64,000 nucleotides of DNA from NCBI RefSeq assembly GCF_019320115.1, contig NC_089588.1, forward strand, positions 113,274,733 to 113,338,732, read 5' to 3'. A program made the position numbers and the translations under genes. Origin of the DNA: Miscanthus floridulus. Lineage: Eukaryota; Streptophyta; Magnoliopsida; Poales; Poaceae. Positions 56,631-64,000 of this stretch are shown piece by piece. Under the pieces are notes generated by a model. The model saw only the letters and a list, made by a program, of their open reading frames with translations. It was not told where the DNA came from and made no database searches. The stretch's first letter is position 1. Each line of letters begins with the position of its first letter.

Positions 56631-56990
56631 CTAAAAATCTGAAATGCATTTCCCTTTGATATGAGCAAACTTGTGGCAATTTGGATGCCGTTCTGTCAGA
56701 CAGGACTCTGCGAGCGAGCTGTTGCAGTTGTAAATTTCATGTTTCTGGAAGGACAGAGGCAAACTTGGCAGTGAATGGATATTGTCGCAGTTGCGGAGAG
56801 CGAGTGCCTCAAGGCATGCCATGCCCTCAGGCAAAGAGGATCCTCCCAAAAATCTGTGTCCTCAGGCCGGGATTCAGGTAATATTGGTAGTAACAGGATA
56901 TTATCGCACATCTCAAGAGTCAATTCCTCAAGAGATGTTAGGCGCTCCTCCATGTTCCGAGCCAAAGACGATCCTATGGGAAGGATGGGA
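56631..56990 (-). pseudogene. NLR leucine-rich-repeat C-terminal scrap
   Basis: Two LRR units are readable on the minus strand in different frames: SLARNMEERLTSLEELTLEM followed by CDNILLLPILPES, and SSLPEGMACLEALALRNCDN followed by IHSLPSLPLSFQ. The tail is CNSSLAESCLTERHPNCHKFAH and the stop is at about 56631. The L..LE.L.L..CDNI..LP.LP pattern is that of the C-terminal LRRs of plant NLRs. A frame change between the units, near 56845, and the absence of any NB-ARC domain show it is a remnant. The truncated SIRE-like sequence at 57036 cuts off its 5' side. It is not evidently from the same gene as the NLR at 6667-9098. Confidence 0.7.
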
Positions 56991-57035
56991 AGGATCGTAC
57001 TTTGAGGGACGGGGGTCGGCCACTAGAATGATGTG

Positions 57036-59111
57036 TAGCCATCCTTTACACCAAAGGTGGTTAAACCTTAAATTGATTGCTAACGTGATACTGATACTAC
57101 CTAAAAAGATCTAGATGGCTAGAGGGGTGGCCTATTAAAATTTGTGCAAAGCACAGTACTTAGGCAATGTGGTTAGACCAAAATACAACCCTAATAGCCA
57201 CTACTTTGCCTAGCCTATACCACCACAAAGCAAACCCCCTAAACAATTGTAGTAGCAAGAATCCTAAGCAACTAGATCACACACAAAGGCTACTAAGGCA
57301 AGCTAACTAGCTAGTTGAACTACACAAGAAAAGCAACTAACCGGGCTAAATTACTTGACTGCTAGAACTACAACTACGCAATATTTAGAACAAGAATGTA
57401 AAGCACAAGTGTAGAATTTGAAATCACCGGGGCAAGTGAGAGACAAAGATTTATTCCTAAGGTTCGGGTTCTTACCGACTACCTACATCCTTGTTGGGGT
57501 GAGTCCTTTGATGATTGCTTCGTGCGCTAAGCAAGCTATCCAAGCCTGACTCTCAATGTGAGTGCCGCAAGAAGCCAATCAATTAATAGTACTCCAACTA
57601 ACCTCGAGCATTCCACTAGAGTTGCCCTTCGTGATTTCCCGTAGGGTGAGCACAAAACCACTCGCAACAAATAATCATCAACAATGTGCTTAATGATCTA
57701 CCGCTGCTTCAAACCGTCTAGCTGATGGCAAGCTCCAGGAGTAACAAGAAATCTACAGCACCAACGATGAACTAGTGCCACTAGATGCAAACTCTCTAAA
57801 CAAATGCACTAGGTCTCACTCAATCTCACTCTAGATCAAAACTCAAACAAGCAAGTGAGTACGAGGTGTTTTTGAGCTCCTCTAAGGTGTGCGTATCAGT
57901 TAGAATGGAAAAGAGAGCCCAAAGGGACGAGCAAACACCGCTATCTATAATAAGCCACCACAAAACTAGCCATTGGCAAGGCTACTAGTGGCTATTTTCG
58001 AGGTCATCGGAAACTCTAGTGACCACCGAAAAACACCCACCGGAGAAAGGATCATGAATATGCAATACCCATAAATTAAACATATCTAGCTGTTGTAGAC
58101 AACATTCTATGCCTGATGAAGGACTACCATAGGATAGATCCGGTGGCCACCCCGAGGCTCGGTCCCCATGTAGATGACTATTGGAAGACAACGATCCGAT
58201 ACCTATTACTCCGGTGCTATTTCGGTGCCCATCAATAGAGTAATTCGGTGACAGAAAAACCTATCTATTTGGCTACCTGAGAGCTCTAGGGGGTTCACTA
58301 GATAAGTCTAGTGCCCACCCATAGAGCAAGTAGTGCCAGCGTTTGAAATTCCCGCGTGACCACAAGATGCCTCCACATGTCCCTGAGTAGACCACATTCT
58401 CTGGTGCTGTGTAGCAGGAAGTCACCAGATAAATCCGGTAGCTAACCCTAGCTACGTGCCCCCGAACCCCTTTGCCCGGTTCTGTGGGTGAGGGCACCAC
58501 TAAAATTCTGGTGCCTCAGCCGATAGTATCAACAATTAGCACAATAGGAGTATTGCGCTACCCTATTTTTCGGTGACCCCCCAACAAGGGCATCAAATAT
58601 TTCTGGTTAGTGCTAAAAATCAGCACTAAGTCCTGTCTCTCAAACACTTTTCAAATTGTTAACTCCAAATGTGTTCCAACATGAACGTCACCACTTAAGC
58701 GTCGAGTTAGCTCTTGAAAAACAATTTCAAAAGCATTTTCACTTGCCTTCTCACCATGTCATAAGGTCCAATGCATATGCAAAATTAGTTCAAACCAGGT
58801 GGCACTAGATAACTGAATTGCTTTAGATTTCCCCTATTAAAAGTACGACCATCTATCATAAATGGACCATGCACTCTATCGCATCTTGGCCGGTGAAATG
58901 AAAACCCCTAGCATATACCTTTACCTTTAGGCTTGTTTTCATCTCCTTCTCTCCATGGGTGTGCACTTGGTTCATATAACATGATCTTCATCTTTACCAT
59001 ATCCTAGGCTTGCTCATCACCATCATGTGCACCCTAGCTCAATCACAACTCATTGAAAGAACTAGTCACTAGTTGTCACTCGATTACCAAAAGCAAACTT
59101 AGGGGTTTTCA
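57036..59111 (-). mobile_element. Truncated SIRE-like Copia: 5' LTR plus start of internal region
   Basis: 57102-59111 aligns in layout with the SIRE LTRs elsewhere in this window: AGATGGCTAGAGGGGTGGCC at its left matches CTAATGGCTAGAGGGG, and TTACCAAAAGCAAACTTAGG near its right end matches TTACCAAAACCAAACTAGAG. 57036-57101 (AGCCATCCTTTACACCAAAG onward) matches the primer-site and Gag-start region of the element at 37299-37358. So it is a 5' LTR with about 65 bp of internal sequence, the rest deleted, not a solo LTR. It is more diverged and older than the nested copy. Confidence 0.8.
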
Positions 59112-60735
59112 GGGTCTCTGAGGTGCAAGAGCATGCCAGAGTTGTGATGAGTCTATGCCTCTTGCCCAATGCCGACCAGTAGCCAATACTTGGGAATTCC
59201 AATATCTAACAAGGTACTGGGGATTAGTGCCTTTGAAGGGATTTATAATAAGATGATTAAAAGGCTGGATCCATGGAAAGGAAAATTCATGACTTCATGG
59301 GCGAAGTTGATCCTTACCAATTCATGCCTGAGCAACCTCCCTATGTATGTTATGGGGTTCTACTTCCTTCCAAAAGGAGTACACTCTAAGATGGATACAA
59401 TCAGATCCAAATTCTTTTGGAGGGGAGCTGGAGATGAGTTCAAATATGATATAGCAAAATGGATTGCTATTTGTAAATCAAAGATCCATGGTGGATTGGG
59501 CATCATCAACACAGAGATCATGAACCAATGCCTTTTAAATAAGTGGATTTGGAAAATAGAATCAGGTTATGAGGATTTGTGGTGTAAACTTCTAAGAGTT
59601 AAATATATGCAATCCAATAACTACTTTTGCTCTAATCAGAAAGGGTCCTCCCAGTTTTGGAAGGGGTTACATAAGGTGAAACATGTGTATCAGTGGGGGG
59701 CTGAATACTGATGAATCCACAAGGGTGATAAAGCTAGATTTTGGCATGATTCATGGTTGGGCAACATACCTCTAAAAGTTCAGTACAACCTTTTGTTTGA
59801 TATTTGTGAGGATCAAAATGCTCTAGTACAGGAGGTCTGTGATGGGTAAGATTGAAAACTATCTTTTAGAAGAAATTGACATGGTAACTTGGTTGAAGAT
59901 TGGAGGTCTTTAAACCAGTTGTTAGGGTGAATTCAAATGGACCTCAGTAGGTAAGAAGAGGTTCGGTGGGTTATTGATAAGTCAAATAGATTCACAACGA
60001 AGTCTCTGTACTATGGGATGACTCATGGGGGAGTAATAGATCATCTTAGTAAGCTGGTGTGGAAAAGCAAGTCTCCTTTAAAAGTTAGAGTTTTTCTGTG
60101 GCAAATGTTCCGTGACAAATTACCAACTGCTGTAACTTTTAAGAGGGGAAGATGGCATGGAAGCCCTCTCTGCTGTGTGTGCACCAAACCTGAAACAGTT
60201 AATCACATCTCATTTGAATGTGTTTTTGCTCAATACTTGTGGTGCTGTGTTAGAGATGCTTTTGGGTGGGCTGAATTTCCAACATCCCGCCAAGACTTTA
60301 TGACTGGATGGATGCCAAGGAGGCTGGGGGTTCCTAAAAGACTAGTTATCCTTTTCTTTGCAGGTTTTACCTGGGCAATATGGAAGAACCGTGTAATAAG
60401 ATGGCCATGAAAGATCTTTTCCTTCTAACCCCGATGTGGTTATTCACACTGCCATGAACTCTATGCTGATGTGGGGATCGAGATGAGCTAAAGGACGCCG
60501 ACAAGCACAAGCAGCTGCAGATGGTGTCGCGCTTGGAGTCCTGGGTTAATGAGAGAGTCGATCGCCCTACTGCTTATACCGATATAGTCTCTCTGTAACA
60601 TCAGGTGTTTTGAACTTGGTGTTAGCTTTTCGTGAGGTTGCGTTGTGTGTTTCGTTCTATCGTAAACTGGTATCCCTAGTATGTAAACTCTTAATTGCTT
60701 TCTTAAAAGCAGAGTAAATCTCCTTCAAAAAAATG
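59112..60735 (+). mobile_element. L1-type LINE, 3' part
   Basis: Plus-strand translation gives YLGIPISNKVLG..RLDPWKGKFMTSWAKLILTNS, the C-terminal end of a LINE reverse transcriptase, then FFWRGAG, KGDKARFWHDSWLG after a stop, and the zf-RVT domain KSPLKVRVFLWQMFRDKLPT with CCVCTKPETVNHISFEC (a C-x2-C..H-x4-C zinc site) near 60165-60225. Stops and shifts near 59709 and 59850 show decay. The 3' end has TCTCTGTAACATCAGG and an A-rich terminus (TCAAAAAAATG) near 60722-60733. The endonuclease and most of the reverse transcriptase are missing; the SIRE-like LTR abuts the 5' side. Confidence 0.88.
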
Positions 60736-62271
60736 TATTCTATACAATTAGATTATCATAAAATTCAACAAGGCATATTCTTTTTCTTTTTCTAATTAAT
60801 CTTTTAATTTTAGACCATCTCGATAAACATGAAGGATTCTTTTAATACTACTGTATAGATATAATTTTAGGAATGGGAGTATAAATGCTATAGCTAGGGG
60901 CATACAAAAATCTAGACGACAACCCTAGCTAGCCTCTCTCACAAGGACCTTGATAAACTCTGAGTACAAAGCCAATGCCTAGAAAAATTCAATGTTCACG
61001 ACTGTTGAGTATTTCAAGCGCTATGGACTCTTAACTCTAGTCAAGTACTTTAACTATTTTGTAATATATAGTAAGCAAACAAGTTACTGGAAGAATATAC
61101 CTTTTTATGACGTAGGTAGCGACCAAGTATAAGAGCATCTCCATTACTACTATCTAAAACAGATTACCTATTTGTCTCTTTGGGTAGCCACCCATTTTCA
61201 TACTACCCATATTTTGCTCCCAACTCCAGCAGTACTACCTTAAACAGGCTACTCAAACTAATTCTAGTAGAGAATGACATGTGGGTCCCACATCTCATCC
61301 TCTCATGTTCTTCTCGCCGGAGCAGAGGTGCCCACGGCCGTGACGGGTTTGCGCCCCTGCACCCGCGTGAGGTTCGCCACGCTGGGATCCGCCGTGCCTG
61401 CTCCGGCAAAGGCGACCGCACTGTGCCGAGGGCAGGCGGCCACGCCGGCGAAGAAGACTGTGCCGTGCCGAGGGCAGGCCGCTGTGTCGGGCAGGGCACC
61501 ACGCCAGCCCCGCCTCGCCGAGATCCCTCGTGCCCGCGCCGGCGAAGAAGACCACGCTACAACGGGGGCACGCCGCCGTGCCGGGTAGGCAACCAAGCGA
61601 GGCTTGCGTGCCCGGATCCGCCGTGCCCGCGCCGAGGGCAGGCGGCCGCACTAGCGAAGAAGACCGCGCTGCGCCTCGCCAGGAGCTCATGCCTAGGCCT
61701 GACAGCCGCACCAGGGGCAGACCATTGCGCGTGCGGGGTGGACGGTGCTCGACGAAGGAGAGAGAGAGGGGCGCATGGTTGGGTAAAAATAGGTAGCCAT
61801 CTGTTGGGCCCAATAGTCGTAGGTAGTGGGAGAGGGAATTTTTTGGGACAACAAATTTGGGTAGTCTGGTAGGTAGCCTGCTGGCCTCCACTACCCAAAT
61901 GTAGGATACGTAAGAATTAACCAAATTTAAGGATCCAACACCAGTACCTAATGTTCTTCGTAGCAATGTACCATCAGAGTCAACGATTGTAAAGGTCTCT
62001 CTTGATTATTCGTTCGCCAATGGGACTATGTAAGCAGTGTGCTATCGCCATTTGGCTATATACGTGACGAACTCACATCTGTGTCACTCTGTGCAAGTGG
62101 AGGCAGAGACTACCGCGCGTTGAACGACTCAAAGCCTGCAGGAACGACGAACAGGATCATTGACTATAAGATTGCACGCCACTCATAGGAATCGATAAGA
62201 ATGTATGAAGCCTCTCCCTCACTGCCCCACAACCTAGCAAGAGTTGATCACCGTTGGCACCAACGACCACC
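60736..62271. other. Intergenic with GC-rich patch; CRK upstream region
   Basis: 60736-61130 is AT-rich with no gene. 61135-61905 looks like a short transposon-like unit: AGAGCATCTCCATTACTAC on the left, repeated GGGTAG/CTACCC motifs on both sides and a GC-rich interior (61320-61760). 61910-62271 should hold the CRK promoter; a TATAAGA lies at about 62165. No family-bearing frame was found. Confidence 0.45.
61320..61760. repeat. GC-rich imperfect repeats
   Basis: Short phrases recur irregularly: GCCGAGGGCAGGC, GCGAAGAAGAC, GCCGTGCC and CTCGCC.AGAT. Frames are open on both strands because of composition, not coding. It may be captured genic sequence inside a non-autonomous transposon. Confidence 0.5.
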
Positions 62272-63108
62272 ATGACTCCACGGCGCTTCTTCTTGGTGGC
62301 CCTTCTCACGGGCATCTCATTGTTCGCCAGAACAGCGCTGGTAGCTGTTAGCCAGAACTACACAGCTGCTTGGCCCTATTGCTCGACGACCGGCAACTAC
62401 ACCATGGCGAGCTCATACCAGGTGAACCTCGTCAAGCTCATGGCTGATCTGCAGGCGGGCGCCATAGACAAACGTGGGTTTAATGTGAGCATGGCAGGAA
62501 ACTCACCGGACACTGTCTTTGGCCTCATCATGTGCTATGCCACCGCAGCTGGGATCAGTGCCAGAACTGCGTTCGAGCCGCGACCGCCGGGGTGCAGCAA
62601 ACATGCCCGTTCAGCCGGGAGATGAAGGCCTGCTACATCGACGCCTGCGTCCTGAGGTACTCTGACGAGTCGTTCTTCTCTGTCGCCGATCTTAACGTGG
62701 CGTACTACGGATGGATATCTGCCTATGTCACCGACATGGTAGGCATGAACGCCACGAGGTGGACGCTGATGAGCCGGCTTGTGGGAGAGGCATCCGGTTC
62801 GCCACTACGGCTGGCCAACCAGAGTGAGGTGTTCAAAGACTCTGATGGCATCTCCCAGCTGATGTATGGGTTCGCGCAGTGCACAAGGGACCTCAACTCA
62901 AGCGAGTGCACCAGGTGCCTCACGTATTTGGTGGCGGAGCTGTCGAACTCGCGCCCAAACACCTCCTACGGCGCCGTAAAAAGCTACAGCTGCTACGTGG
63001 TGTACCAGATCAGGAGAGACCTGGGCATCATGCTTCCACCTTCACCAGCAGAGTCGCCGGAGCCCTCACCACCGCCACCGGTGACGACTCCACAGCAAGA
63101 AGCAGGTT
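62272..63108 (+). pseudogene. CRK-type (DUF26) secreted ectodomain, frameshifted first exon
   Basis: Cysteine-rich receptor-like kinases carry two extracellular DUF26 (PF01657) domains. Start ATG at 62272 gives MTPRRFFLVALLTGISLFAR, a signal peptide, then SQNYTAAWPYCSTTGNYT. The first DUF26 motif C-x8-C-x2-C (CYA..RSWDQCQNC) is split by a one-base deletion near 62541; the second, QCTRDLNSSECTRCLTYL, is intact. A Pro-rich hinge (PPSPAESPEPSPPPP) leads to a splice donor at GCAG/GTTAGC, 63108/63109. The transmembrane and kinase exons are not in view: a gypsy pol tail begins 250 bp downstream. It could be a CRK with a large intron insertion, a secreted DUF26 protein, or a pseudogene. The frameshift could also be a sequencing error. 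Confidence 0.82.
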
Positions 63109-63358
63109 AGCAACTTATTAATATATGTGTAACCGGACTAGATAGTTGTGAGGCAATCTAGCTCAGGGATTACTTGAACTCGAGACTCCGGCCACCGCCA
63201 GGAGCTCGCTGCCGACGCCAACCGGCTCGGTTCGATAACGTGTTCAAGCTCGCGTTCGTCTTCGCCAGCAAGACTTACATAGGAGCCGTTCGGCACCCTG
63301 CCCGTTACATGGGCCGTCGAGCAAACAAAGCGAAAAACGAAGATGGGCCGATAACGCC
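63109..63358. other. CRK first intron or gypsy 3' region
   Basis: 250 bp between the CRK splice donor and the gypsy pol stop codon. No LTR border, polypurine tract or target duplication is recognisable here. Confidence 0.4.
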
Positions 63359-64000
63359 TCACACCCAGTCAGGCCCGTAGATGTTGTAGTTGGGCCTGCG
63401 GCTCCGCGCCCCTTTCTTGCCCTCAACTTGAACAGGCTCGCTCCCAGAAGGCTCGCTCCCAGGTTCAGAGTCTTCCTTGTTCAGTACCTTGGCGTCGGTG
63501 ACATCCCTCCCTCCTTTAGCAACGGCTTGCCCCCAAGCCGGTGCACGAGGAAACTCTTGCTTGAGTGCTTCTTCGTCTCCCCATGTAGACAGCTCTGGAG
63601 GAAGGTTGGACCACTGGACCAAGATTTGTGGTACTGGAGAGTTGTTTTGTAGATGAAGCAGGCGGTCCAGAACAGCTTGAGGTAACTGAAAGTGCAAAGA
63701 TGGGTCTGGCAGGTCCTGGCTGACCACCACATTAGGGGCAACAGCTTGCTTCAATTGTGAGACATGAAAGACTGGGTGAATTAAACAGTCCTCAGGCAGT
63801 TGGAGTTGATAAGCGACATCCCCAATCTTGGCCATCACTGTGAATGGTCCGAAAAATCGAAAACTGAGTTTGTTAGAAGACCGGTTAGCCAAAGATGTTT
63901 GCACATATGGCTGTAGCTTGACGTAGACAGAATCTCCCACATTAAAGCTGCGAAAGGATCTTTTCTTATCAGCTTGAAACTTCATTTTACGCTGTGCTCT
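63359..64000 (-). mobile_element. Ty3/gypsy integrase C-terminus, element runs off the window
   Basis: The minus-strand frame is open from the right edge to TGA at 63361-63359. It contains MKFQADKKRSFRSFNVGDSV, KLSFRFFGPFTVMAKIGDVA, YQLQLPEDCLIHPVFHVSQL and VQWSNLPPELSTWGDEEALK. These are the GPY/F module and chromodomain-like tail of a gypsy (chromovirus) integrase. An extension rich in Glu, Gly and Ser ends NIYGPDWV. The element's remaining pol and 5' LTR would lie to the right of the window. Confidence 0.9.

Noticed and set aside
57102..59111. Solo LTR
   Set aside because: The left side continues into the primer-site and Gag-start region, so it is a truncated element rather than a solo LTR.
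61180..61966. Overlapping open frames on both strands
   Set aside because: All frames are open because of GC-rich repeat composition; no conserved motif, no start context.

Overview
The window is nuclear DNA from a grass, most likely a panicoid such as the sorghum, sugarcane or Miscanthus group. The evidence is spliced plant genes (GRDP, a stress-enhanced LHC-like protein, ELF4, an NLR and a CRK), maize/sorghum-type LTR retrotransposons (SIRE-like Copia, Ty3/gypsy), a CACTA transposon with an Ulp1-like gene, L1-type LINE remnants and a tRNA-derived SINE. The lineage call is inference; no species is assigned.

Layout. 1-2052: 3' end of a Ty3/gypsy element (68-76 bp tandem repeats, polypurine tract, complete LTR). 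3781-15264: a glycine-rich domain protein (GRDP) gene on the minus strand. Its last two exons and 3' flank are duplicated at 3781-6493, and a 5'-truncated, frameshifted NLR gene lies between the copies. 15900-16786: a three-exon SEP-like thylakoid gene. 17130-17760: a gypsy gag-protease scrap. 19100-26183: a full-length CACTA element with a TCG target duplication, a transposase gene and a second gene ending in an Ulp1-like protease. 26602-41177: a gag-only gypsy element holding a nested SIRE-like Copia (28961-39289). 44018-44383: an intact ELF4-type circadian clock gene. 46603-46900: a SINE. 48512-53712: a young, defective Copia with a perfect GTTTC duplication. 56631-60735: an LRR scrap, a truncated SIRE-like LTR and a LINE 3' end. 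62272-63108: a CRK-type ectodomain gene with a one-base deletion. From 63359 to the window end: the tail of a gypsy pol reading frame.

The probably functional host genes are ELF4, the SEP-like gene and GRDP (which has a late nonsense codon). The other coding sequence is mobile or broken. I see no operon-like logic; the genes act separately in the clock evening complex, thylakoid photoprotection and stress or growth signalling. I did not find a convincing new molecular system. The best leads are the Cys-Gly repeat tail of GRDP, the gag-only retroelement with an unrecognised C-terminal ORF, the palindromic subterminal array of the CACTA element, and the GRDP/NLR duplication.
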